NCBI RefSeq assembly: GCF_903166545.1
Contig: NZ_CAESCH010000001.1
Coordinates: 1,430,001-1,494,000, forward strand
DNA length: 64,000 bases
From: Metabacillus schmidteae
Lineage (GTDB): Bacteria > Bacillota > Bacilli > Bacillales > Bacillaceae
Direction: 5' to 3'
Shown: piece by piece, positions 9,046-17,820 of the stretch
Layout of the letters: the number at the start of each line of letters is the position of its first letter
Numbering within the stretch: the first letter of the stretch is position 1
The notes under the pieces: generated by a model
Seen by the model: the letters and a program-made list of their open reading frames with translations, nothing else
Told to the model about the DNA's origin: nothing
Databases searched by the model: none
Program-made: the position numbers and the translations under genes

Positions 9046-9276
9046 TATTCATTTCCTCCTTGAAAAAGGTCGATATTTAAGGTTAAGTATACCATTAACT
9101 ATTTGAGCTGTGAAAATGCAATAAAAATTAACTTTTACCATTAGTAGTATAGTTATTTCTTTTTTTTTATTCTATGTATTCGATACTTTAATAAACATTT
9201 ATAGGAATGACTTGAATTAAGAGAAATTAAATATGTGGAGGGAAAGAAGACTGTCACAAGGCAAACCAATTTGATA

Positions 9277-9335
9277 TTGATTGTACGTACAAATTGTAGT
9301 ATTATAGAGATGTAATTTCAAATATATACGAACAA
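9277..9335 (+). promoter_or_regulatory. araB promoter with paired AraR-type operators
   Basis: TTGTACGTACAA at 9281-9292 is a perfect palindrome matching the Bacillus AraR consensus. A weaker site, ATATACGAACAA (9324-9335), lies 43 bp centre to centre downstream, about four helical turns, as expected for cooperative looping by AraR. A -35 TTGATT (9277) and -10 TATTAT (9300) with a 17-bp spacer overlap the first site. Confidence 0.8.
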
Positions 9336-9354
9336 GATGGTTTGTTTTTATTTT

Positions 9355-9437
9355 ACTACCAGAAAGTATAAAGTTTTATGGATGATAGTTTAAGAAAAAT
9401 TAAGGCTTGCTCCGTTAGTTCCTGGTGATAAGCCAAT
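9355..9437 (+). repeat. Dispersed repeat in the araB leader (family also at 41216)
   Basis: It begins ACTACCAGAAAGTATAAAG, contains TTTTATGGATGATAGT and ends GATAAGCCAA. About 80% of positions appear to match 41216-41305. It lies in the 5' leader of araB. Confidence 0.75.
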
Positions 9438-9490
9438 TATATCAAAAAACAGCAATTATTGGTAAATGTAATGTTAAAAAGTTAGGATTA

Positions 9491-9504
9491 TGTAAGCGAT
9501 TACT
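9491..9504 (+). promoter_or_regulatory. cre-like site (CcpA) upstream of araB
   Basis: TGTAAGCGATTACT matches the cre consensus TGWAANCGNTNWCA at 13 of 14 positions. It sits about 190 bp downstream of the araB promoter, so it could act as a roadblock to transcription. Confidence 0.6.
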
Positions 9505-9546
9505 ATAGTGAGCTATTAAATTTTGAATCTATTGGAGGAAGATTGA

Positions 9547-11145
9547 ATGAGTGTTGATATAAAAAATGCAATTCAAAGTGGTAAAACAGTACTTGGTATA
9601 GAACTTGGATCAACCCGAATTAAAGCCGTTCTTATTGGCGAAAATAATGCACCAATCGCATCTGGCAGCCATGATTGGGAAAATAGCTATGTAAATAATA
9701 TTTGGACATATAGTTTAGAGGAAGTGTGGAAGGGTGTTCAAGACAGCTTTCAAAAGATGGCTAATGATGTGAAGGAGCGGTATGGAGTCACTTTACAAAC
9801 AATTGGTGCAATTGGTTTTAGTGCGATGATGCACGGCTATATGGCTTTCGATAAAAATGAAGAACTATTAGTGCCATTCCGTACGTGGCGTAACAATATT
9901 ACCGGAGATGCTTCAAAAGAATTAACAGAGTTGTTTAACTATCAAATTCCTCAACGATGGAGTATTGCTCATTTACATCAAGCGATTTTAAACAAGGAAG
10001 AACATGTTAGTGACATTCAATTTCTGACAACTTTGGCTGGTTATGTTCATTGGAAATTGACCGGACAGAAGGTTTTAGGAGTTGGAGAAGCATCAGGCGT
10101 GTTTCCGATTGATTTAAACACAAAAAACTATAATCAAACAATGATTGCTCAATTTAATGAATTGAATGCAGGTAAGAATTTACCATGGAAACTGGAAGAT
10201 ATTCTGCCTAACGTTTTATTAGCAGGGGAAAACGCCGGCGTACTGACAGAAGAAGGAGCGAAACTTCTGGATGTTACTGGAGAGCTGCAGGCAGGTATTC
10301 CGCTTTGTCCTCCGGAAGGTGATGCGGGAACTGGTATGGTTGCCACAAACAGTGTAGCGAAACGTACTGGAAATGTTTCAGCAGGGACATCAGCGTTTGC
10401 CATGGTTGTACTGGAAAAAGATTTGTCTAAGGTTCATTCTGAAATTGATCTTGTGACAACACCTACAGGTAATCTAGTAGCGATGGCTCACTCAAACAAC
10501 TGTTCTTCTGACTTAAATGCATGGGTAGGATTATTTAGAGACTTTTTACAAGCAATGGGTATTGAGGCAGATAGCAATAAATTGTATGAAACCTTATTTA
10601 AGCAAGCCCTTCAAGGAGATCCGGATGGAGGCGGCCTATTATCTTATGGCTATCTTTCAGGTGAGCATATGACTCATTTTGAAGAAGGTCGTCCATTGTT
10701 TGTTCGTTCAACAGGAAGTCAGTTTAATCTTGCTAATTTCATGCGCGTAAATTTATTTACAGCATTCGGTGCCATGAAAATTGGTATGGATATTTTACTT
10801 AAGGAAGAGAATGTCAAATTGGATGAAGTTTTAGGTCATGGCGGTTTGTTTAAAACAGAAGGTGTAGGACAAAGTATCTTGGCAGCTGCTTTTAATGTTC
10901 CTGTTTCCGTTATGGAAACCGCAGGTGAGGGTGGAGCTTGGGGAATGGCTCTGCTTGGATCTTATATGATAAACAAAAAGGAAAATGAATCCTTGGAAGA
11001 GTTTTTAAATGATCACGTATTTGTTGGTCAAACAGTGAAGAAAGTATATCCAGATCCAAAAGATGTAGAAGGCTTTGAACAATTTATGGAACGTTATAAG
11101 GACGGGCTTGTCATCGAAAGAGCAGCAGTAGAAAACCTTCAATAA
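9547..11145 (+). CDS. araB: L-ribulokinase, FGGY family (AraB)
   Basis: 532 residues of an FGGY carbohydrate kinase. It has the N-terminal phosphate loop [15 protein letters not shown], the substrate region [20 protein letters not shown] in the C-terminal domain and the ADP-binding [15 protein letters not shown] near the end. It phosphorylates L-ribulose to L-ribulose 5-phosphate. Its closest look is to the shorter AraB type of lactic acid bacteria rather than the 560-residue enzyme of B. subtilis. SD TTGGAGGAAG precedes the ATG. AraR-type operators, a cre-like site and the araD-araA unit downstream support the role. Confidence 0.88.
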   Translation: MSVDIKNAIQSGKTVLGIELGSTRIKAVLIGENNAPIASGSHDWENSYVNNIWTYSLEEVWKGVQDSFQKMANDVKERYGVTLQTIGAIGFSAMMHGYMAFDKNEELLVPFRTWRNNITGDASKELTELFNYQIPQRWSIAHLHQAILNKEEHVSDIQFLTTLAGYVHWKLTGQKVLGVGEASGVFPIDLNTKNYNQTMIAQFNELNAGKNLPWKLEDILPNVLLAGENAGVLTEEGAKLLDVTGELQAGIPLCPPEGDAGTGMVATNSVAKRTGNVSAGTSAFAMVVLEKDLSKVHSEIDLVTTPTGNLVAMAHSNNCSSDLNAWVGLFRDFLQAMGIEADSNKLYETLFKQALQGDPDGGGLLSYGYLSGEHMTHFEEGRPLFVRSTGSQFNLANFMRVNLFTAFGAMKIGMDILLKEENVKLDEVLGHGGLFKTEGVGQSILAAAFNVPVSVMETAGEGGAWGMALLGSYMINKKENESLEEFLNDHVFVGQTVKKVYPDPKDVEGFEQFMERYKDGLVIERAAVENLQ

Positions 11146-11160
11146 AAAATGAATATTCAG

Positions 11161-11190
11161 CACGACAGGAATAGCTTTTTCCTGTTGTGT
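11161..11190 (+). terminator. Probable terminator or attenuator after araB
   Basis: CACGACAGGAA and TTCCTGTTGTG pair nearly perfectly around an 8-nt loop. No good T-tract follows, so it may protect mRNA ends rather than terminate. Confidence 0.55.
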
Positions 11191-11221
11191 TATAAAAATA
11201 TTTCTACTGGCCTAATTATAC

Positions 11222-11246
11222 ACGTACTCCTAATACAGGAGTACGT
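11222..11246. repeat. Perfect inverted repeat between araB and araD
   Basis: ACGTACTCCT, 5-nt loop, AGGAGTACGT. It is followed by ATAAAAATTTT. It may be a second terminator stem; the ACGTAC end resembles AraR half-sites by chance or design. Confidence 0.6.
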
Positions 11247-11288
11247 ATAAAAATTTTAGATAGATACAGATCTTTTTAAAAATCTTTA

Positions 11289-11348
11289 TTGATTGTACGT
11301 ACAAATTGCGATATGATTTAGTCATAGAATACAAGTTTATGCGTACAA
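11289..11348 (+). promoter_or_regulatory. araD-araA promoter with paired AraR-type operators
   Basis: TTGTACGTACAA (11293-11304) is identical to the araB site. A second, weaker site TTATGCGTACAA (11337-11348) is 44 bp away centre to centre. A -35 TTGATT (11289) and -10 TATGAT (11313), 18 bp apart, overlap site one. The two ara units thus share the same control layout. Confidence 0.8.
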
Positions 11349-11383
11349 GATAATGGTTGGTTGAAAGGAGTGCTAAACAGCTT

Positions 11384-12076
11384 ATGTTAGAAAGTTTGAA
11401 GAAGCAAGTGTTGGAGGCAAATTTGGCTTTACCGAAGTATGGTTTGGTAACGTTTACGTGGGGAAATGTAAGCGGTTTTGATAAAGAGGAAGGGTTAGTC
11501 GTTATTAAGCCGAGTGGAGTTCCTTATGACAAGTTGGCTGTAGAAGATCTAGTTGTGCTTGATTTAGATGGGAATATTGTGGAAGGTGATTTAAACCCAT
11601 CATCTGATACCCCGACACATCTAGTTCTTTATAAAAACTTTCCCGGTATTGGAGGAATTGTTCATACGCATTCTCCTTGGGCAACAAGCTGGGCGCAGGC
11701 AGGTAAACCGATTCATGCACTAGGTACAACGCAAGCGGATTATTTTTACGGTACTGTCCCTTGTACGAGAAAAATGACAGAAGAAGAGATACAAGGTGAG
11801 TACGAGTTGGAAACTGGAAATGTCATTGTTGAAACATTTAAAGATAGTGACCATTTACAGATTCCTAGTGTACTAGTTCATAGTCATGCTCCATTCAATT
11901 GGGGGAAAGACCCAAGCGAAGCCGTGCATAACGCTGTTGTCTTAGAAGAAGTGGCGAAAATGAATTTCCACACATATCAAATTAACCCGGAAATCCCGCC
12001 GATGGACCAGACATTATTAGATAAACACTATTTAAGAAAACATGGTGCAAATGCCTATTATGGACAAAAAAAATAA
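11384..12076 (+). CDS. araD: L-ribulose-5-phosphate 4-epimerase (AraD)
   Basis: 230 residues of the class II aldolase/epimerase family. Conserved parts are [33 protein letters not shown] with the zinc histidines in [12 protein letters not shown], and a C-terminal HGANAYYGQ shared with B. subtilis AraD. It converts L-ribulose 5-phosphate to D-xylulose 5-phosphate. The start at 11384 (MLESLKKQV) matches other AraD proteins; AAAGGAG is 13 bases upstream, a little far. An in-frame start at 11357 would add nine unlikely residues. araA follows 61 bases later in the same operon. Confidence 0.93.
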   Translation: MLESLKKQVLEANLALPKYGLVTFTWGNVSGFDKEEGLVVIKPSGVPYDKLAVEDLVVLDLDGNIVEGDLNPSSDTPTHLVLYKNFPGIGGIVHTHSPWATSWAQAGKPIHALGTTQADYFYGTVPCTRKMTEEEIQGEYELETGNVIVETFKDSDHLQIPSVLVHSHAPFNWGKDPSEAVHNAVVLEEVAKMNFHTYQINPEIPPMDQTLLDKHYLRKHGANAYYGQKK

Positions 12077-12137
12077 GCATTTCTCAATTACTATCTGAAA
12101 ATAACAATCTATCATGATAAATTTAGGAGGAAGACAC

Positions 12138-13625
12138 ATGTTAAAAACTAAACCTTATGAATTTTGGTTTGTTACTGGTAGTCAAAACTTATACGGAGAA
12201 GAACCTTTACGCCAAGTGGCTGACAACTCTAAGGAAGTTGTAGAGGGATTAAATAAAGAAGGAGACCTTCCTTTTAATATCGTATTCAAATCTGTTGTTA
12301 AAACGGCAGATGAGATTAGACAATTAGCGTTAGAAGCTAATTCGAATGAAAATTGTGCGGGTATCATTACTTGGATGCACACATTCTCACCTGCAAAAAT
12401 GTGGATTGCTGGACTAACAGCTCTACAAAAGCCATTGCTTCACCTTCATACTCAACATAACCGTGATATCCCATGGGATGAAATCGACATGGACTTTATG
12501 AACTTGAACCAAGCAGCACACGGTGACAGAGAGTACGGATTTATTGGAACTCGTATGGATGTATCAAGAAAAGTGATCGTTGGACATTGGCAAAATAAAG
12601 ATGTAACGACAAGATTAGCTAGCTGGATGAAAACAGCTGTAGGTGTTACAGAAGGTCCAAACATTCGCGTAGCCCGTTTCGGAGATAATATGAGAAACGT
12701 TGCAGTAACAGATGGGGATAAAGTTGAAGCTCAAATTAAATTTGGCTGGACAGTTGATTATTACGGTATCGGCGATCTAGTGGAAGAAATGAGCAAAGTA
12801 ACGGATGAAGACTTGGATGCACTTTATAAAGAGTATAATGAATTATACGAACTTCCGGCAGAAGCAAGTGAGCCGGGAGCAGTGAGAGATGCGATCCTTG
12901 AGCAAGGACGTATTGAGTTAGGATTAAAATCATTCCTATCTAAAGGAAATTACAGCGCATTTACAACAAACTTTGAAGATTTACATGGCATGAAGCAGCT
13001 TCCAGGACTTGCTGCACAACGTTTAATGGCAGAAGGCTATGGATTTGCGGGTGAAGGTGACTGGAGAACGGCTGCATTACTACGTCTAATGAAAATTATT
13101 TCTGGCAATAAAGGAACTTCTTTCATGGAAGATTATACGTACCACTTAGAGCCAGGTAATGAAATGATTCTTGGTTCGCACATGCTTGAAATCTGTCCGA
13201 CAGTATCTGCTACTAAACCGAAAATTGTTGTTAATCCTTTAGGTATCGGTGGAAAAGAAGATCCTGCGCGTCTAGTATTTGATGGTAGAGGTGGAGATGC
13301 AGTGAATGCTTCTCTAATCGAATTAGGTGGAAGATACCGTCTTGTTATCAATGAGGTAAAAGCTGAACAACCAACGATTGATACACCAAAATTACCTGTT
13401 GCGAAAGTATTGTGGAAGCCGGAACCATCATTAAGTGAAGCGACAGAAGCGTGGATTTATGCTGGTGGTGCACACCATACGGTATTCTCTTTTGAGGTAA
13501 CGACAGAGCAATTATACGACTTTGCTGATATGGCAAAAATTGAAGTCGTTGTCATCGATAAGGATACAAAAGTAAGACAATTCCGTAATGAATTAAAATG
13601 GAATGAAGCTATCTGGAGAAGATAA
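12138..13625 (+). CDS. araA: L-arabinose isomerase (AraA)
   Basis: 495 residues, the usual AraA length. It opens with the family signature YEFWFVTGSQNLYGEE. The metal-binding residues expected for AraA (two Glu and two His) are visible in the contexts AEGYGFAGEGDW, SFMEDYTYHL, GSHMLEICP and GAHHTVF. It isomerises L-arabinose to L-ribulose, the first step of the pathway that araB and araD complete. The ATG at 12138 has a near-perfect TTAGGAGGAAG in front; an ATG at 12114 in the same frame has none. Confidence 0.96.
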   Translation: MLKTKPYEFWFVTGSQNLYGEEPLRQVADNSKEVVEGLNKEGDLPFNIVFKSVVKTADEIRQLALEANSNENCAGIITWMHTFSPAKMWIAGLTALQKPLLHLHTQHNRDIPWDEIDMDFMNLNQAAHGDREYGFIGTRMDVSRKVIVGHWQNKDVTTRLASWMKTAVGVTEGPNIRVARFGDNMRNVAVTDGDKVEAQIKFGWTVDYYGIGDLVEEMSKVTDEDLDALYKEYNELYELPAEASEPGAVRDAILEQGRIELGLKSFLSKGNYSAFTTNFEDLHGMKQLPGLAAQRLMAEGYGFAGEGDWRTAALLRLMKIISGNKGTSFMEDYTYHLEPGNEMILGSHMLEICPTVSATKPKIVVNPLGIGGKEDPARLVFDGRGGDAVNASLIELGGRYRLVINEVKAEQPTIDTPKLPVAKVLWKPEPSLSEATEAWIYAGGAHHTVFSFEVTTEQLYDFADMAKIEVVVIDKDTKVRQFRNELKWNEAIWRR

Positions 13626-13635
13626 TAGGTAAGGA

Positions 13636-13671
13636 GCAGAGGTTTTAGAAAATGAAACCTCTGCTTTTTTA
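13636..13671 (+). terminator. Terminator of the araD-araA operon
   Basis: GCAGAGGTTT and AAACCTCTGC form a perfect 10-bp stem with a 9-nt loop followed by six T. Confidence 0.92.
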
Positions 13672-13834
13672 TTTTCATGAAATAATAGTTCGGTTCCCTT
13701 TTATTGTTTCTTAACAAACAATAACCTCTTAAAAAGATGAAGCAAAACTTGCTATATACGATCAAATTTTACTGTCATTTGATAATTCCTTATAATTAGC
13801 GATAAAGATAATTGTGGAAAGGGTTTTAACGAAA

Positions 13835-15268
13835 ATGGAATGGAAACCGGATCGAACAGATAAAATGCCTATTTATAAGCAGATTGCCAACTATATTGAA
13901 CAGGGAATTTCATCAGGGATTTTTCCGCCTGACAGTTTGTTACCTTCTGAACGAACTCTTGCGAAGGAATTACAGGTGAACCGCAGCACAGTAGTGGCTG
14001 CTTATGAAGAGTTACAGTCACTTGGAATAGTGAGTAGAAGAAAAGGTAGCGGAACACGTGTTAGTACAGATATTTGGGGAGTATCACACAAGCGTATTCC
14101 GAATTGGGGCAGGTATGTAGAGGATGGTTCCTTTTTGCCTAACCTTCCTGTAGTCCAACGAATCCGGATGGAAACAGAAAAAAAAGATTTGATTAATTTG
14201 GCCAGTGGTGAGCTGACAGCACAGTTATTTCCTGCGGAACAATTTCAAAAGATTTTGTCTGACCGGCCTTTTACAGGCCATCTTGGTTACGATCATCCCC
14301 AAGGAAATGCTACATTGAGGGAGACGATTGCCACACATGTAAAAGAGTATAAAAACATTGATGCTACTTCTTCTTCTATCCTCATTACATCCGGTGCCCA
14401 GCAGGCCCTTCACCTTATTGTTCAATGTCTTCTAAAGCCGGGAGATGCTGTTGCCATTGAGGATCCGTCCTATTGCTTTTCCCTCCCGATCTTTCAATCT
14501 GCCGGACTGAGGACCTTTCTCTTACCGATTGATAAGAATGGGATAAATCCTGATGATCTTGTATCTTTACATAAAAAGCATCGAATTCGAATGGTCTTTT
14601 TAAATCCTGACCATCATAATCCAACAGGAACAGTTCTTTCTCTAGAGCGTCGTAAGCGTGTGTTAGAAATGTCAGCCGAATACGGTATTCCTATCATTGA
14701 GGATGATCCGTACAGTTTAACGACTTTTGACGGTTATGTTAATCCAACGTTGAAATCAATGGATTTTAACGGAAATGTTTTGTATATTAGCTCATTATCT
14801 AAAATTGTTGCCTCAGGTTTACGAATTGGCTGGATCATTGGTCCATCAAACGTTATTGCACGTCTAGCTGACGCGAAACAACAAGTTGACTTTGGTCATA
14901 GTATTTTTCCACAATGGGTTGCCAACGAGTTTATAGGTTCAACCGAATTCGCTTCCCATATTACGATGCTCCGAAGAGAGTTAAGACGTCAAAGAGATGA
15001 GCTAACGGATAGTTTAACTACATTATTAGGTAACAAAACAGAGTTTCTAGTCCCAAAGGGAGGAATTCATATGTGGTGTAAACTAAAAGATTCAATTAGT
15101 GAATATCAACTACTCGAGGAATCGGTGAAAAGAGGCGTAGCGTTTATTCCGGGAAGTATTTTTGGAACGGAAAAAGGCTATGTTCGCTTTACGTTTGGCC
15201 GGGAGAATCAACACTCAATTCGAGAAGGAATTTCGCGGTTTGCTGAGGCGTTTAAGAGCATCCGCTAA
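13835..15268 (+). CDS. MocR family regulator (GntR HTH fused to PLP aminotransferase-like domain)
   Basis: 477 residues. A GntR winged helix (about 10-75; YKQIANYIEQGISSGIF, LPSERTLAKELQVNRSTV) is joined to a fold-type-I aminotransferase domain. PLP contacts are visible: HHNPTG, the pyridine Asp in IIEDDPY and the Schiff-base lysine in SSLSK (Lys323). MocR proteins sense PLP or amines such as GABA and regulate vitamin B6 or amino-acid genes. No such target lies next to it, so the regulon is unknown. I take ATG 13835 with AAAGGG upstream; a GTG at 13814 is also in frame. Confidence 0.9.
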   Translation: MEWKPDRTDKMPIYKQIANYIEQGISSGIFPPDSLLPSERTLAKELQVNRSTVVAAYEELQSLGIVSRRKGSGTRVSTDIWGVSHKRIPNWGRYVEDGSFLPNLPVVQRIRMETEKKDLINLASGELTAQLFPAEQFQKILSDRPFTGHLGYDHPQGNATLRETIATHVKEYKNIDATSSSILITSGAQQALHLIVQCLLKPGDAVAIEDPSYCFSLPIFQSAGLRTFLLPIDKNGINPDDLVSLHKKHRIRMVFLNPDHHNPTGTVLSLERRKRVLEMSAEYGIPIIEDDPYSLTTFDGYVNPTLKSMDFNGNVLYISSLSKIVASGLRIGWIIGPSNVIARLADAKQQVDFGHSIFPQWVANEFIGSTEFASHITMLRRELRRQRDELTDSLTTLLGNKTEFLVPKGGIHMWCKLKDSISEYQLLEESVKRGVAFIPGSIFGTEKGYVRFTFGRENQHSIREGISRFAEAFKSIR

Positions 15269-15429
15269 GTTCATTAATCCTCCACCCATTCCAAATTCAC
15301 CAACAGATAATTGAAGTGGATGGTATAAATATTCCATAATTGGATGGTTAACTTATAAATATCATAAGTTACTATATAAAAGAAAGATAACAGTGTTGCA
15401 CATGTATTAATCTAAGAGGAGATTTGTAA

Positions 15430-15621
15430 ATGGCATTTGCGGTAATTATTATTATTCTTTTAGCGGTATTGGCATTGATTGGAACAATATATGCGGCAAA
15501 GGATACAGAGGTTAGCTATACTAAAAATACAAAAGGTAATATTAGTAGATTAACGTCTATTTATGCCGTTGTGATTATTCTTTCAATCTTAGTTATTGGA
15601 GCTTATATATTTATTAAATAA
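15430..15621 (+). CDS. Small two-helix membrane protein
   Basis: 63 residues with helices at about 2-22 and 42-62 and a short polar loop containing KDTEVSYTKNTKGN. SD AAGAGGAGA precedes the ATG by a normal distance. It is not one of the families I can name. It lies between MocR and a YfmQ-like gene on the same strand, each with its own ribosome site. Confidence 0.7.
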   Translation: MAFAVIIIILLAVLALIGTIYAAKDTEVSYTKNTKGNISRLTSIYAVVIILSILVIGAYIFIK

Positions 15622-15720
15622 GATGTTACAGATCTTACAATAAAAGGAAAATTGACTGTTAATAAAATTCCCCTTTGGAAGATCTTGTTTTGACTATCAT
15701 CAAGGAGTTGACCAGTTGAA

Positions 15721-16176
15721 ATGATATCCGCTTTTATCGTTTCATTTTTACTAGCAGCAATTAAAATTGTATTAACTTGTATGCCATCTGATGTTGTAGA
15801 TTGGATCTTAAGAAAATTTGCACTGCATCCAACTCTAAATTCAAAAGATGTCAAAGTAACATATAACGGTAAACATCTAAAGTCTGAAGAGAAAATGAAA
15901 TTTACCGATTATTTTAATGAAGCAATATTTTTGAAAAAATATTTTGTATTTCAAGGAAATGAACAGTTATTCTTACATCCAGAGACAAATGTATCCCCAA
16001 TTGTTGTCGACATGAAAAAAGGGAAAAAGGCAATTACATTATTTGTTTTCTGTTATACAGACCATGTAGATGTAGTTAAACAATTTAAAAATAGAGTGGT
16101 TGCTTATCAAGTAAGATCAGATCAACTACAAACTTTATCGCCTGGGATCGGTCTCTTGAATAAGGCGGTATTTTAA
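15721..16176 (+). CDS. yfmQ: YfmQ family protein
   Basis: 151 residues: one N-terminal membrane helix (about 2-22, then CMPSDVVDWILRKF) and a soluble domain with FNEAIFLKKY, LHPETN, KKGKKAITLFVF and HVDVVKQFKNRVVAY. This layout and these motifs match what I recall of B. subtilis YfmQ, a protein of unknown function. AAGGAG sits 13 bases before the ATG, slightly far. A terminator follows 80 bases downstream. Confidence 0.72.
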   Translation: MISAFIVSFLLAAIKIVLTCMPSDVVDWILRKFALHPTLNSKDVKVTYNGKHLKSEEKMKFTDYFNEAIFLKKYFVFQGNEQLFLHPETNVSPIVVDMKKGKKAITLFVFCYTDHVDVVKQFKNRVVAYQVRSDQLQTLSPGIGLLNKAVF

Positions 16177-16255
16177 TAATCTTTAAGAAGATCAAAAGAA
16201 TTCATGTTGAATGCTTACGAGGTTTTTATAATCAATTTTTAGTTCAAAACAATCG

Positions 16256-16287
16256 GTACATCACTTATTTTTGTGATGTACTTTTTT
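16256..16287 (+). terminator. Terminator after the YfmQ gene
   Basis: GTACATCAC and GTGATGTAC pair around an 8-nt loop and are followed by six T. Confidence 0.9.
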
Positions 16288-16329
16288 ATTGTTTACCAGG
16301 AAATTATAAAACTCTTGAACTGTGGATAA

Positions 16330-16530
16330 GCACTTCGACAGCCAGCTCCGAAGCACAGGATGTGCAAGTGCAGTCAGTGCGACAGGACGTCGCGTATTTT
16401 GACTGCCAGCGCCTAGCCCCTCGAGGTCATAACCCACAAATGAATTGAAGACAAAGAACGTCTTCTATTCATTTGCGTCTTATTTGCCCTAGGCTGATCA
16501 AGGCGGTTGCGCTTTTGTTCTTGTGGACTC
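16330..16530. repeat. Composite dispersed repeat with the GCGCCTAGCCCCTCGAGG core
   Basis: The segment GCGCCTAGCCCCTCGAGGTC, and further on CCCTAGGCTGATCAAGGCGG then TTGCGCTTTT, is the well-known Bacillus intergenic repeat. Between its usual CAGCTCC start and the GCGCC core lies an additional 60-base G+C-rich piece (ACAGGATGTGC, GACAGGACGTCGCG). A hairpin AAATGAATTGAAGAC / GTCTTCTATTCATTT sits in the middle. Coding on either strand is not supported. Part of the same family appears at 41346-41392. Confidence 0.7.
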
Positions 16531-16637
16531 GAAAAGTGTTTTGATGAATTAAAAATATGTTATTAAAGTCAAAAATATATTGTCTATTTTTCCTTATTTC
16601 CCTATAATATTCAAAAAATACATATAAAGGAAGTATA

Positions 16638-17465
16638 TTGAACATGGTTACAAATATATTTACAGGCACCCAAGTATTGGACGAAAATCATGTGTTAGCC
16701 GCATTAGAATCTAACTTAGCTATGATTGAATTTAATCTTGAAGGGAAGGTCATATGGGTAAATGAGAATTTCGCTCAAACTTTAGGTTATCACGTTGATG
16801 AAATGAAAAATATGCAACATAAACAATTTTGCCCTTTTGAATTACAGAACAGTAAAGAATATGCTGATCTATGGGAGAATTTAAGGAACGGAAACAAGTT
16901 TCAGGCGAAGATTCAACGAGTTGATTAAGCGGGAAATTTGCTCTGGTTAGAAGCAACGTACATTCCAGTTTTAAATGAAGCGAATGAAGTTTATGCAGTT
17001 CTAAAAATTGCTACAGATATTACAGAGAGAGAATATAAGACGATTGATATCGTTACTCAATTAAAAAACTTGTCTTTTGACTTAGGGCAAATGGTTAATA
17101 ATAACTCTTTAGAGAATATAAAAGCCATTCAATCGTTGAAGGAACAGACCGATTTAATTAGTGCATTATCAAAGTCAATTAGAAGCATTTCATCCCAAAC
17201 TAATATTTTGGCATTGAATGCAGCAATAGAGGCTGCGCGTGCAGGAGAACATGGACGTGGCTTTAATGTAGTTGCAACAGAAGTACGTAAATTAGCCGGC
17301 AGTGTTGATGAAACTATTAACAAAATGAATAAAAACGTAGATAACATTGTAAAAGAAGTAATGAAGGTTAGTGAAGTAACAGAAAGCTCGCAGCAAAGTG
17401 TGATTTCAACACAACATAAAATAAATACTACGATGAGTGAATTTGAGGGAATTACTAATAAGTAA
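16638..17465 (+). pseudogene. PAS domain plus methyl-accepting chemotaxis signalling domain, interrupted by a stop
   Basis: One continuous frame is broken by TAA at 16926-16928. Before it is a PAS domain (FNLEGKVIWVNENFAQTLGY, about residues 30-95). After it the PAS domain finishes ([20 protein letters not shown] ... ATDITERE) and the MCP hairpin tip follows: [20 protein letters not shown], then [10 protein letters not shown]. No membrane helix is present, so this was a soluble signalling protein like short PAS-MCP proteins of Bacillus. A single AAA/AAG to TAA change would explain the stop. AAAGGAAG allows TTG 16638 or ATG 16644 as start. Confidence 0.85.
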
Positions 17466-17590
17466 TAGAGTAGATTTATAGGTTATATTTCGAAATTCAA
17501 CTGAATCCACGTCATTTGTACTTTGTAATAAAGTAATAAAATTATTGACAAGAAAAGGTAGTTTTGAATCCTTCGAGGATCATCTTTTTG

Positions 17591-17637
17591 AAAGCTCCAT
17601 TGCCTTCAAGATAAGGATTGGAGCTTCTTGTCTTTTG
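17591..17637 (+). terminator. Terminator after the PAS-MCP pseudogene
   Basis: AAGCTCCATTGCCTT pairs imperfectly with AAGGATTGGAGCTT and is followed by CTTGTCTTTT. Confidence 0.65.
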
Positions 17638-17716
17638 GCTGTTTTTATAAAAGTTGTGGTTTTAAAAACATTATTTTAACCCTATAGTGGACTGCAGCGA
17701 AATGGAATGGACTAAT
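17632..17716 (-). repeat. Core-deleted copy of the palindromic element
   Basis: Read on the minus strand it gives TATTAGTCCATTCCATTTCG, CTGCAGT, then directly CCACTATAGGGTTAAAATAA and a tail with AAAACAGCCAAAAG. These are the two outer arms of the element at 8497 and 21392 with the whole CCGCGGGG core missing. Confidence 0.8.
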
Positions 17717-17820
17717 ATTTAACTTTAACTGCATCAAAAATAACAAATTATGCGAAAATAGCATATCTTTTTCCTTCATCAATAACCTACCAAATATTTT
17801 ATCTTTATCGGAAAACTGAA

